DNA of 64,000 bases, taken from contig NMRA01000367.1 of the NCBI GenBank assembly GCA_002633005.1, positions 325,151 to 389,150 of the forward strand. The letters are read 5' to 3'. The first letter of the stretch is position 1. Every line of letters begins with the position of its first letter. The position numbers and the translations under genes are program-made. The stretch is from Phoronis australis. Taxonomy: Eukaryota; Phoronida; Phoronidae. Below, in pieces: positions 37,194-48,812 of the stretch. The notes beneath the pieces are model-generated. The model saw only the letters and a list, made by a program, of their open reading frames with translations. It was not told the origin of the DNA and searched no databases.

Positions 37194-39533
37194 TACCGTA
37201 AACGTTCAGGTTAATGCCCTGGCTGGTTAAATTGGCAAACCCAAGAATTCGTGGATGGGCGGTTAATCAGACTTGGGCGCTTAAACGTGAAATTTCAAGA
37301 AATCCTGGGGTGGGCGGTAAACTGAATATGGGCGCTTATTATGACAGACAACCGCCCTCGGGGGTTAATCTTACCTCATGATCTAAGTCCCCACACGACA
37401 CACGTACTCGGAATGCATAGCACTTTTCCAAGAGCTTTATCTTCACGTCGCCAAATGACGGTAAAAACATCATAACAGCGGCTGATCCCATTAAAGGTTC
37501 TCTTGCCCTCAGATTAGTCATTCACTATTAAATTTACAAAATTGCTGAGTAATATCCCCATGCTGTCCTGCGGTCTTGTTACTTTGTTAGATCTGTACGC
37601 ATACCAGTCAGTACACACAGCTTCCACTTGGGTTGCAACTATTTCAAGATGTGACCTTGTTAAAGTGCGCGCGTGCTAGCTTCACCTGTTGCAGAGGTCA
37701 CAGCAGACATCAAATTTATGGTTACACTCTGGTGCTAGCTGTCAAGTTATGAGTCAGAGAGCAGTTTTAAAATTAGTTGTATTAAAAGTTTGAAAAACGT
37801 AATTCATTTCAGATGTTTTTTTTGTGTTTGGGATGTTTATAGTCAACACGCTGTGACTCAAGGACATTTTCAGTGTATGGTTCTGCGGCTCACTGTTTTA
37901 TCTCGACCACCTGGAATTGCTCGGCAAAGAAGTAAGACAAGAATCGGTGGTAAGCGGATGTGAGCCAGTCGTCAATCAATAAAATTTCGAGCCGCGGCGT
38001 ATGTGATAAAACATCACAAAACAGCGATGTTTCAATTCATGCTTAAATGATCACCTTACCAAACTTCGTGGTGGAAAAACATTTATTTTACATGCAAGAT
38101 GTCCAGATTATCCTATTATAATGTCACCTACAATGTCGCACTGCGGCACTGTTTGGTCCTGCTGTTTGCGGGCAATGTCTGTTGGCTGACAATCGTGAGT
38201 TGGAAATGCCGTCTAGTAATATAACGGCCTCTTTTAATATGCATCTTGTTTTTTATGGCCAAAGATAGCGGTGGGATTCAGCACGCACGTAGGGCCTACG
38301 TATGAGTCACCTGTCAATCACATGTTGGTGTCGAGGTAACATGCACTCCAAAGTGTGGGAACTTACGCGTGTGCACTACTACAAAGTCGCACATCAAAAG
38401 AGAACGGCAACAGTCCTAAGTAACCGAAATGGGGGCGACTATGTACTTACTTACGAAAGACCCAGTGCTTTACGATATTCCTTCATTCCAATGTTACCCA
38501 AAACTTTGATGTCAAGTCAATTCCAATATTTCGCAGCTCGATGTTCCCTAGGTCCAATGTGCCATGCCCGTAGCTAGCTGCGAGCACCTCCTACCCACTA
38601 TTGCCAATTTTCCGTCAGTCTACGCCGTAGATATTTCAGACTCGAATGGTAAGAATTTTTGTTTAGGCTGAAACTGGCCAATGTATTAACAAAATTATTC
38701 TGGATGGATAAAAAGGGAATTTGGAAACAGTAATTCACACTGTCACGCCTACGTGGGTGCTGACGTAAGAAATCATAGTAAAGAACAGCCAGCGACATCA
38801 GTTAAATTTGCTAACGCCAGTTTGACTGCAATGCAATAAGCAAAAAGCAAAATTTGACTAGCTGTTTTTTATTACCGCAAGATCATAAACAACAAACACA
38901 GTAACGTTTTGCCAACCTTTGAATTCAGAAATCGAGAAGCAGCAAATCGGTAACCCAGTAAGGCACACTGTCCCTTCGGTTGTCACACGTCCTCTATAAC
39001 CCGGCAGTTACATTCATCAAAATAGTGAGAATTTGACATCTTTCCGTGACTTATGGTTGGCAAAACCATTGTTACATTTCTCTGGCCTGCAGACGGAAAC
39101 TCGGCGCGACAGACAAAGCCGAGGTTTTGACACCGACGGGGTTCTTAAACTTTACGAACATGGGAAGAAAATAAAGTGACAAAAACATTCAAGTATTATA
39201 TTTTGAAGTAAGTCCATGACCCAGGACAATAATTCGTTACTTGTATTGTAATTCACATTGCTAAACCGCCGTCTCGGAGGCCCGGCGTCGTTGCGCTTAT
39301 TTTGATCATGATCTTTATCTAACAGTCGGGGTTTCCTTAGCACTGGGCGCTAAATCTTCTCTCTTTAAAAGTTGGGGATGGGCGGTTAACCGAGAGGTGA
39401 GCGCTTAACTGGAAATCTTCAAAATCACAGGGGGTGCTTAACCGAACAGTGGGCGCTTAAATCGGAAATCCACCTAAAGTTGGGGTTGGATGGCTAAGTG
39501 AACATGGGCGTTAACCCGAACGTTTAAAGTAAA
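37194..39533. mobile_element. DNA transposon-like element with long imperfect inverted ends (family 2)
   Basis: The left end taccgtaaacgttcaggtta and the reverse-complemented right end ttaaacgttcgggttaacgc match, and both continue into arrays of gggcggttaa / gggcgcttaa motifs over about 150 bp. The ~2 kb interior has higher CpG than the flanks and no recognisable transposase. The shared gggcgctta motifs suggest it is related to the element at 35248-36715. Confidence 0.65.
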
Positions 39534-40247
39534 TAACCACAATTACATATTAGTAGTTAGTTGTGTGGAAAATGGTGCGTTTGTCAGTTTGCAACATGTA
39601 GTGATAATGATATTCATAATATAATAATAATAAAATAATAATGATAATAATAATAACGATGATGAATACTGTAATAGTAACACTGAGGAATAGCTTAGTA
39701 ATAATGCACCTAGTACATTGATAGTCACACTTGTTAGTTTTGTTCAGACTAACCACAAGATGTCTCTGAGTGTCTTATTGATCAGTATACTATATTTGTA
39801 TATGTTTATGTATATATGCACTGCACAGAGCTACTTGATTCATACACATGTTCACCCTTCAATTAACTTGACATATTATTTATATAGCCTAGTTTGCATG
39901 TATTTCACTCTCACCTGTCAACATTAGATGTGTCTTCTCACCTGCTGACATCAGAAATAGACCATGTAAACGGATCTCAAACAGTAAAGGTTGGATTCTA
40001 TAGCTTCATCCATGATAAAGAAATGACATCATTGTTAGATTTCAATCACTTGCTCTGTTGGCAGTAAATGTTGATAAGTAAATTTCCCTTACCTGAAGAC
40101 TGCTCTATAATTATTCTGAAACATAGGATGATGTCCATTATCTATAAATAGTTGTACAGTCAGTGGCGCTCTCGGTACATATGTGTACCAGGGTGAAGGT
40201 TGCAGCTCTGCCACCAGGTGTCTCACTTGTATTTATTGCTCCTATAG

Positions 40248-40348
40248 CCCCAGGCAGTCCACCAAGGAGTATTAAACTGGTTCCCATTTCCTCGACAACA
40301 CTACTGATTCAATGGAGAGAGCCAAGTACTCCAAATGGAGTGATTAAG
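40248..40348 (+). CDS. Lar: Lar exon: FN3 domain 2, first part
   Basis: Acceptor attgctcctatag, 101 nt, phase 1 in and phase 0 out, donor gtgaga. It reads APGSPPRSIKLVPISSTTLL, IQWREPSTPNGVIK. Vertebrate FN2 has [20 protein letters not shown], and the split before GYRVYY is the same. Confidence 0.95.
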
Positions 40349-41931
40349 GTGAGATACATCCAGGTTTTGTGGATGGGAAGGTTGCTCTGGTGATCCGAGG
40401 GTGTGACGGACTGTTGGAGAAAGGTGTGGTAACCTGAGGGGGGGGTAAGACAGGTGGTGACGGACTGTCAGAGAAAGATGGTTACATGATGGACGAGAAA
40501 AACCTGGTGACCTTTTTTCAAAGTGAGGGATGGGCGTTAAAATGAGCAACCCTGGTTGTTTGAAGAACTTTACTCAAAAGTTGTGTATTACAATGAGCAG
40601 TCAGCGTTAGCGTGACAGGACCTCACTAATGTAACACACCTGTAGTTTTTGTTAAAAGCATAATTTGTCCTTATAAAAGTTTGTTATACTGTAATGAATT
40701 GGGGGGGGCACTCATTTCAACCATGAATTCCTATCTTGAAAGACTTGTCTTGGTAATCATTGCTGATGGGGGAGGCAGTGTGGTCTAGTGGGATAACTGT
40801 CTACTTCCTTTACTGAAGGTCGTGGGTTTGAGTTCCACTGGGGCACACTGCTAGAACCTTGACTCAGGTCTCTAGATTCTCAGCTCAGTTTTAACTATAT
40901 GTTAATAATGGCTAAAATGGTTGCAGGTGCAATATGCTCTCACTGAAGCCTGCCCACAGGTACCAGACTCCCTACAATCATTTGTTATTATTGTTATTAT
41001 TAACCATTGCTGCACTAGATCGTGGGCCAGTAACAGTCAAGGTGCTTATTTTAAGCAAATTCTCTCGCCAAACAAGTCATGCCAATGTTTTTTTAAATCC
41101 AGTTTTAAAGACAATTAATGTAATCCGTAGACTGTTTCACTGACTATAAAATAAGAAAAAATTATTTTCTTGCCATACAAACTCAATTCCAAATGATTAA
41201 AGTACACGTATCCCGTGTCCTATTCACTCTAGTCATAGCTCATGAATACACTCACTGGAATATTTTGTTACACTCTCAGGCACTGGAATAAAGAAATTAC
41301 CACACTGCTAGCAAGGCTGTGCAAGTTTAGTATGGAATCTTCAAAAATTAGGCTTAAAGAGCTTAAATAATATAAGTCAATCTTGAATAAGGTTTCATGA
41401 GTTTTAGCTAGGTTCATCTTGTCTTGAAAAGGTTGTTTTCAATCTCAAAATCACTAAATATTATTAACTTTGCGCCATCACTAAAATTCATTGACTGTTA
41501 CAATGGTCACTGTGCTCACCGTGGTGACACTGCCTGCCTGTTCCTTAGTGATGCTTGACACAAGCAGATTGTTTTGATGACATCACCACTGGTTTACCGA
41601 CAGACTGATGGGGATGGGACTTGTCCAGATTACAACAGACACAAAGTTAATTTAAGTCATCTTGCTGTTCTAATTGGATGTTCTTAGAAATATGTCATCA
41701 ATTTATTACTTAGTCATAGTTTTGTTTCTTGTCAATTACATTTTCACTCTTGTAAAACATTACGTTAGTTTATATCTTTTTACTTTTATTTTGTTTTTAG
41801 TTAACATTTGAAAACCTGTTCTTCTTATGTTCATATTTGTTTTGAGTTAAATGTTCTTCTTAACTCTTCTTCATTATGCTGCTATTTTCAGTTGTTCATT
41901 TGTTGTGTTATTCTGTGCACCCCCTCTGTAG
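40349..41931 (+). other. Intron 6 of Lar (inside FN2), 1.6 kb
   Basis: Contains the tRNA-derived SINE (about 40766-41006). The rest is AT-rich with nothing else recognised. Confidence 0.75.
40766..41006 (+). mobile_element. tRNA-derived SINE
   Basis: The head looks like a tRNA gene: box A tggtctagtgg (40781-40791) fits the RNA polymerase III consensus TRGYNNANNGG, and a box B-like gtttgagttcc lies at 40826-40836 at the expected spacing. A tRNA-unrelated body and a ttattattgttattatta tail near 40980-41005 follow. It is not a functional tRNA, since the stem pairing is poor and box B has an extra base. The 3' limit is approximate. Confidence 0.7.
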
Positions 41932-42127
41932 GGCTACCGTGTGTACTACACATTGAACCCTGACCTCCCATTGACCAACTGGCAGCAGCGACAGGTACAG
42001 ACTGGTGAGCTAACCACAATCACAGAACTTCAGGTGAACCGGGTGTATACGGTGCGCATCCTGGCGTACACTAGTAATGGTGGCGGACCAGCATCTGAGC
42101 CGCAGCAGGTTACCATGAGACCCGGAG
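41932..42127 (+). CDS. Lar: Lar exon: FN3 domain 2, second part
   Basis: Acceptor cccctctgtag, 196 nt, phase 0 in and phase 1 out, donor gtagat. It begins GYRVYYTLNPDLPLTNWQQ, then TTITELQVNRVYTVRILAYT and SNGGGPAS. Vertebrate LAR: GYRVYYTMDP and YSVKVLAFTSIGDGP. Confidence 0.96.
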
Positions 42128-42261
42128 GTAGATACTGCTTTATATTGTACCATTTTATGATGGCTGGCTAGCTTAGCTGGAGGAATTAAAGGCTTTCATA
42201 CTTGTGTGTGTATATGTTAAGTGGTTTGTGTGTGTGTGTGTGCGCGTGCGTGTGTGTCTGT

Positions 42262-42920
42262 TAGTATGTGGGTGTGCGTACATTATGTGTGTTTAAGTGT
42301 AAGGACCCATTAACAACACTGCATCTATCTAACTCTAAGTCGAGATCCAAATATATGAAATCAATGTGTCTTTCTGCTGGAAAGATCCATAAAAATGTTA
42401 GTTGGATAGATTAGTCCGGTGGATATGTTAGTCTAGTGTAACAGTTGCCTGTCTCTTGTCTGTTGTCTGTCTCTAGAGAGTTAGTGCTAAAACATGACTC
42501 TATGTGTTTAGCATGCTGCAGTCTGCTATAGACGGCATGTTAGCTTTGTGTCAGCTAACAACTCTATCAAGACTCACTAAAAATATCTTGNTAGTATGTG
42601 GGTGTGCGTACATTATGTGTGTCTAAGTGTAAGGACCCATTAACAACACTGCATCTATCTAACTCAAAGTCGAGATCCAAATATATGAAATCAATGTGTC
42701 TTTCTGCTGGAAAGATCCATAAAAATGTTAGTTGGATAGATTAGTCCGGTGGATATGTTAGTCTAGTGTAACAGTTGCCTGTCTCTTGTCTGTTGTCTGT
42801 CTCTAGAGAGTTAGTGCTAAAACATGACTCTATGTGTTTAGCATGCTGCAGTCTGCTATAGACGGCATGTTAGCTTTGTGTCAGCTAACAACTCTATCAA
42901 GACTCACTAAAAATATCTTG
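42262..42920. repeat. Direct duplication, 329 bp x 2 around an N (probable assembly artefact)
   Basis: 42262-42590 and 42592-42920 are almost identical and meet at the N at 42591, as at 1914 and 26931. Confidence 0.9.
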
Positions 42921-43504
42921 CCAACTGTTGTTTTAATTCTCCAGTAAAACACTTGTTATAAGTTTTGTAAAATCTTGAAATATGATTTTGAGAGTTCCTC
43001 ATTCATTGTTTGTTTCTAAGACGGGGAACTTCAGCACCACCACTGAAATTGTTTTGACAATGTCGACTATTTCTAACCCATTAAAGTGGAGGAAACAATA
43101 TGTCCGCCGAGTTCTTCACTTATAAACACTGCTTACTGAGCTGGTAAACTTGGTGTGCTCAGCGCCCCCTATTGAATGTTTGTATTTATGAATTGGAAGG
43201 AGGAAGATGGTTGCACCATCCATAAACAATAGAACCTACCACTGTTCACTGACTCAGAAACAATAGCACCTATAGGCATTCACTGACTCACAAATAGTAG
43301 CACATACTGGTGTTCACTGACTCACAAACGAGGGTTACTAACTCTCAAAGTAATTGCTGCACTCGCAAAACATGTTTTTTGCACCTAAAGATACAGTCTT
43401 GGTGTAAAGTTGTATAATTGTACAATTTTGTATTGATCTAGGTAAAAATTGAGTTAGTTAAAAAATCAGACAAAAGATAAGTGTCACTCTTCGTTGAAGT
43501 AAGT

Positions 43505-43712
43505 TGATTTAGTAACTGGTATTCTGCAATTCCGATTGTCCGGTATTCTGCAGTGATGCTGTGTTAGTGAACAATGCCGTTAGTCCGGTATTCTGCAGTG
43601 ATGCTGTGTTAGTAAAACAATGCCGTTAGTCCGGTATTCTGCAGTTATGCTGTGTTAGTGAACAATGCCGTTAGTCTGGTATTCTGCAGTTATGCTGTGT
43701 TAGTAAAACCAA
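43505..43712. repeat. Minisatellite, ~45 bp unit, ~4 copies
   Basis: Unit begins gtccggtattctgcagtgat and continues gctgtgttagtgaacaatgccgtta. Confidence 0.88.
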
Positions 43713-43734
43713 GCCTTAATGCTGTTAGTAACTC

Positions 43735-44740
43735 ACCAGAAATTAAAACTACAGAAAGTGTCTCTTTCTATCAAGTGTTCCCTGTTGAGAGTGTCGACAG
43801 GTTTAAGTACTTGGGCCTTATTTTAGATTCCAACCTTAAATTTAATATACACATAGATCACATCACAAAGAATCGTGTACTTAAACATCTTAATGTCATC
43901 ATTCACAGGACACCATATCATTCTATTCCATACTAACTAATATTCACCAGTTTCAGGGCATACACTTGTAAGCAAAGTTCAAGTAATTCAAAATAAAGCT
44001 GCCAGGACTATCCTGAGTTCTAGAATTAGGGACACTCGGGTCAACGACTTGTACTCCAAGCTTGACTTTATGAATTAAGTAAAACAATGAAATATCTCTC
44101 TCTCTCTCTCTGCTTGTTGCGTACAGACGTGTCAATGGCTTGGCTCCAACATTTCTCAGCCACAAATTCAGTTGCAGTCAGGCTCTATATACTCTACCAG
44201 TTGCAGTCAGGCTCTATACTCTACCAGTTGCAGTCAGGCTCTGTACTCTACCAGTTTTTCCGCTATTGGTAATGTTTCATTTAAGAAAATTAAAACTGAG
44301 ACTGGCTAAAGATGTTTTATTTATGTTGATGCTGCAATATGAAACTCTCTTAGCCCAGAAATGAAACGGTCCAATTCTATTAATGTTTTCATATTTAATA
44401 TTAAAAAGTGACAGTAATTTACCTGTATCTGTCTTAATTATGTCATTGTCATTACTATAAATACTCTCATTATTTAGTGTCACCTGTTTATTTTATTTCA
44501 TGTCTCTTGGTCTAGTTTCATCTCCCTTCGTCATTTATTATCTAACTTGTCAACCTGTTTTAATTGTATCTTTGTTATTTGTATTTAATCATTGTTTTAC
44601 TACTTTATTGTATTATTGTACTGTTTTATATTGTGTTGTTGAGGACACTCTTGGAAAGCAGGGTAGACCCTGAAGTGAGGGCCCTCTTGGAAAGCAGGCT
44701 TGACCCTGAAGAGGCCATCCTAATTTTACATTATTATAAT
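43735..44740 (+). pseudogene. Decayed non-LTR retrotransposon (LINE) reverse transcriptase 3' end
   Basis: The frame at 43775-43920 reads SVDRFKYLGLILDSNLKFN and HIDHITKN, matching the typical FKYLGV-LDS-L-F--HID segment just after the reverse transcriptase core of CR1/L2/Jockey-type ORF2 proteins. Further pieces in shifted frames follow in the expected order: VQVIQNKAARTIL (near 43980), RRVNGLAPTFLS (near 44125) and AAIWNSLSPEMKRS (near 44330). Several frameshifts and stops are present, so it is dead. A 5'-truncated, old insertion. I cannot place the clade. The 3' limit is approximate. Confidence 0.85.
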
Positions 44741-45141
44741 ATAGAGTGCCATTGTGCACTGGGTTAGTCAAGGCAATAGTTGAGTTAGTGAATTGTTTTT
44801 TTTGGGGTACAAGCTGTGTTTTGTGAGTCTAGCTTCATGTTTAATAGTCAGTGAGCTGCGTTTGTGAGTGCAGGCAGGCAGGACTTTGTGAGTCAGTGAA
44901 CTGAGTTTATTGGGTCTATTAACCATGTTTACAAGTGAGGTACTGTGACGAGTGGGGCAGCCATGTTGTATCCTCCCCTGACTGGTATGTTCTGCCGTAA
45001 CTTGTGTGTGTTCTAGTGATTGTAATAGTAGTAGTTTTATGATAGAGGTTAGCTATATGTTACCATGTTTTGTTCTAACTGCTGTACTCATATATATATA
45101 TATATACCATATCTGTTTGATCTTGTCCTTTGTTTTGCTAG

Positions 45142-45171
45142 AAAATGAGACAATCGCTCGTTTTGCAAACA
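45142..45171 (+). CDS. Lar: Candidate microexon, FN2/FN3 linker (30 nt)
   Basis: The very good acceptor gtcctttgttttgctag is followed by 30 nt and the donor gtaagt (consensus). The phase 1 frame reads ENETIARFAN with no stop and would insert ten residues between FN2 and FN3. It has the best splice signals of the whole candidate set. No counterpart known to me in vertebrate LAR. Confidence 0.55.
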
Positions 45172-46137
45172 GTAAGTAGGATCAGAAAGATAATATTTCC
45201 ATTTTTATTCTGATCTACTTTGTATTGGCGAATGAAGCATTCTTAGTCTGCAGTGTGGCATGTTTGTATCTATGCCTTTGGTGCATGACATTATTGGTAG
45301 GGTTCATTCTTGCTTGATGTATTGTGACGTTGGCGCAAGTGCTGCCCTCTACCTGGTTGACATTGATCTACTTTCTGAACCTGCGATCACTGCGCCATCC
45401 ATTGCCGGTTGCCAGCACTCAATCGTATGCTGAACAGTTCAAGCGCACAACACATTTCTGAAAGTCACATTATTTAGGAAAGTCTGCTTTTTTCAACATT
45501 TCAGCCTTTTCTATCTGTTTTGACTAGATGTGTTGCAAGTTGTTGTCAAGCTATTGTCAGTACTGATACAACAAGTTCTGACTAAGTGATTTGCTGAAAA
45601 GCTTTCATTTGTTTCACTCTGATTAGTGTGCTATAGAGCCACTTTGTTGTGTCACTATGTCGCCTACGGCCACACACTGACTACACTTAAGGACATGTTC
45701 AGTGCCATCTGAGGTGCTCTTTTGCAGGAAGTGACACAGCGTTGTATCTGGCTTTATGCACACTGAATATATAATGTATTTTGTCTTTGTTAACAAACAC
45801 AATAGCCATGATATCAAAGTTAGATTTCAACATTTATTTTTGCTGAGATACAGAATTGGTTGACTTAAAAGTTTTTGAAGACCAAGCTTCATATCTTAAT
45901 TTGTCTGCCTTGCCTGAAATAACATCTTCCTGAAACTTAAGTGGGACTATTCACTCAGTGTGCATGAATGGTGAATCTGGAGTGAATGAGTTGAGCAGAT
46001 TCACTGTGCTCACTTTGAAACTGACACATGTAACAGTGTGTGGTGCATCTTGTATCTATGGCAGACAGAAGAAAACTCATTCCCACTTAAATGGATTTAT
46101 GGGATGTTGACATGTCAGTATAAAGTTGTAGCAAAGA

Positions 46138-46226
46138 GTATTTCAAGGATGACCTATTTATACTGCTTATCAAGGATGACCTATTTATACTGCTTATCAA
46201 GGATGACCTATTTATACTGCTTATTA
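46138..46226. repeat. Tandem repeat, 27 bp x 3
   Basis: Unit tcaaggatgacctatttata ctgctta, three copies. Confidence 0.92.
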
Positions 46227-46458
46227 AACATGTTCCTTGACACCTGATCGTCAACTTCTTTGCGATAACTCAGATATCTGGTCATGTGCTGACACAATCT
46301 TGTGCTTTGGGAAGAATAGTCTTGGGGTATGTTCTCCATGAATTAGTGGTTGCCTAGTTACCAGTGATTGACCATAGGACCAGGTCACATGGTTGTGGTC
46401 ACTCTACCCTGACATTGACTTCATTGCTTGGTATTTTTCTCTCATCAATTCCGTGCAG

Positions 46459-46473
46459 ACATGAAGGGTCGAA
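46459..46473 (+). CDS. Lar: Candidate microexon, FN2/FN3 linker (15 nt)
   Basis: The acceptor ttctctcatcaattccgtgcag is followed by acatgaagggtcgaa and the consensus donor gtaagt. In phase 1 it reads DMKGR and is open. Joined to the 30-nt candidate it reads ENETIARFAN-NMKGR, because the shared codon changes from gac to aac. Confidence 0.48.
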
Positions 46474-48277
46474 GTAAGTGCCCCTGTTGTTACTCTACCT
46501 TGTCCTTCGTTCCATTGTTGTAGTAGATCACCTGACAGTCACCTCTGACTCACTCAGACCACCATGTGCTAGACACTCTACCTGATACACTGTTTCATTC
46601 TAAAATAAAGGTGGAGAAACAATGAAACTTTTGGTTTGGGCATTTTGAAATGAAAAAACATTCATTTGTTCCGCGACTTATAAATATCAAGAATATGTCG
46701 CACATTATCGACAAGTCTGTACGTTTAGTCAAATATCTGCAAACCAATAGATTCTAACATAATAAAAATTTACATTTTGTGAAAGTATAAAGCCTTACTT
46801 TTACCAATCTGCCATGTATTGGATGACATGTCCATGTCTAATTTTACTACAATACAACATTTATTGGATGACGTGTCTATTTCTTTTTACTACAATTCAA
46901 CATTTATTGAGTGACGTGTCCATGTCTATTTACTACAATTCAACAAAGAAAAAATGTATAGTGATCTAAAGAACCAAACTTAATTTCATGTAAATAAATG
47001 TTGCAGATGAAATCTTGGAAATTCTTTTACAATTTTCTAAATGATTTTGTTTTCGTTTGATACAACTTTTAACGTTTTTTGAAAATCTTGAAACCATGTT
47101 AAATGGAACATTTTAAAAAGAATTTCTTACAGGATTTTGGGGAACACCATTTTACCATAGTATGTGAAGCTGTATCCGATCAGTTGTGTCTAAATTGTGA
47201 TGTTCCGAAGTTAGCCAAACTTGAACAATTTTCTTGTGTCCTACCTACATAGCCTTACTTTGAGAAGATTGTGCCACAATTTTCATTCTTGAAGGTTTTC
47301 CACATCAGCTCAGACTCGCTCTGGACAACTGATTTTCAATTATGGTGAAAAATTGAGTTTGACATTCAAAATGGTTCATTTCTTGGCTTACCATCATCCC
47401 ATAACTTATGTGTTAAAACAGCTATATTGTACAGTGTGAGACCAGAGGGACTGTCAGCTGCTGCCATCTATTGCTGAATGGTTAACATAGCTTTCTTATC
47501 TGTCACTAGTATGTTTCACTCGGTGTCCTGTCACTTTAGGCTCAACTTGTAGCCACGCCCTTGTCATAGTAACCTGTCGTCATAGTAACCTGTCTAGTAG
47601 CTCTGAATTCATATCATTTTAGTTGTTAGTTCACACTCTGCAACATCTCTCATGCTGATCTCTTTACAAGCTTTAAACATATTTCATCATTCCTGTCCAG
47701 TTGTTGTACTTTGTCCCTGTTGTTTACTTTGACACCCAAGGACAACTAGAGACAGAAATGGTCATTGTTTTGTTATGTGTTGAGCACAGATGTAGGTCTG
47801 GGCAGAGTGCAGGTAACTTGAACACTTTCTGCTTGTAACAAGAGTAACACTTAAATGTGGTGTTGCACAATCCTAATTGGAGATGTTTGATAGCACTAAG
47901 TATGATCACCTCAGTGTTGTTTACTGAGCGTTTTACCGCCCTTTTCCCAGAGTTCCTTGGTGAAGCTATTCCCTTGTCCCTGGCTGGCAGACACGTGTTT
48001 GTATTCAATGAAGACAAGAATGGATGTTCAGTGTCAACAGGAGGACACAGTATGTAGGTTGATACAGGTGACATAGTGGACCTGTTCATGGTACTGTTGA
48101 GGCTGACTATATTATTGAAACTTTACCTAGAAGTTGCGCTCTGCATGTTGTGCTGTGTGAGTGCTCATGTATGTGACTGTTTCACTGTTTGTTTAGTTAT
48201 AGAATGTGTGTGGCTTCTTCATTACCTGTACTCCTGGAAAAATGTTAATATTGACTGTCACAATACACTACTTCCAG

Positions 48278-48361
48278 TGCCTGGTCAGCCCGGTAACTTG
48301 CAAGTGACCGACGTGGGACCCAATACACTAACAGTACGGTGGACGGAACCAGATTCAATTA
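48278..48361 (+). CDS. Lar: Lar exon: FN3 domain 3, first part
   Basis: Acceptor actacttccag, 84 nt, phase 1 to phase 1, donor gtgagt. It reads VPGQPGNLQVTDVGPNTLTV and RWTEPDSI. Vertebrate FN3 begins [22 protein letters not shown]. The hydrophobic open frame upstream of 48278 is intron. Confidence 0.93.
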
Positions 48362-48614
48362 GTGAGTTTCACCATGGCAACGGTATGACGCAGTACAGCC
48401 ACGGTTCATGCTAGATTTTTCAACTTCCTCGTGTTTTGTAAATTACGTGTTATTCCTGTATAGTGCGCCTGGATTTAACCGTTTTGTTTCCTTTTTATTA
48501 AAAATTGAAAATGACATGTCTCTGTAAGTCTGTGTTGTCATTTCAACAATTCTTTAGAATGGGAAAAGTAAACAGTATCTCATGTGGTGATTATACGATT
48601 ATCTCCCCTTTCAG

Positions 48615-48812
48615 GTACTGTGGTTCGTTACTATGAACTCATAGTGCAAAGTCCGACTGGACCGCTTAACATCACAGTGAACCACCCCACCACTGTTAAA
48701 GTTTTGGATGGTCTTGTCCCCAACACACCCTATAATGTGAAGGTGCGTGCCAAGTCAGAGAATGGCTTCTCTCCGTATTCACCCACAGTCCTGGCGAAGA
48801 CTTCCACATTCA
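48615..48812 (+). CDS. Lar: Lar exon: FN3 domain 3, second part
   Basis: Acceptor atctcccctttcag, 198 nt, phase 1 to phase 1, donor gtaagt. It reads TVVRYYELIVQSPTGPLNIT, then DGLVPNTPYNVKVRAKSENG and FSPYSP. It shows the usual FN3 second half with the conserved tyrosine-containing F strand, and a sequon NIT. Confidence 0.96.

Larger units (their letters stand above)
34192..40247 (+). other. Intron 5 of Lar (FN1 to FN2), 6.1 kb
   Basis: Candidate microexon at 34574-34588, two TIR DNA elements (35248-36715 and 37194-39533), and a short ATT/ATA-rich simple repeat at 39620-39665. Between 35.2 and 39.5 kb the sequence has clearly more CpG than the flanks, which follows the two elements. Confidence 0.8.
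42128..48277 (+). other. Intron 7 of Lar (FN2 to FN3), 6.1 kb
   Basis: A GT run (42205-42260), a duplicated block around an N (42262-42920), a ~45-bp minisatellite (43505-43712), a decayed LINE (43735-44740), candidate microexons at 45142-45171 and 46459-46473, a 27-bp repeat (46138-46226) and an open pseudo-exon at 47951-48053. A CTCF-like motif lies at 43162. Confidence 0.75.

Noticed and set aside
40781..40840. Functional tRNA gene
   Set aside because: Box A and a box B-like sequence are present but the stems pair poorly and a SINE body and tail follow.
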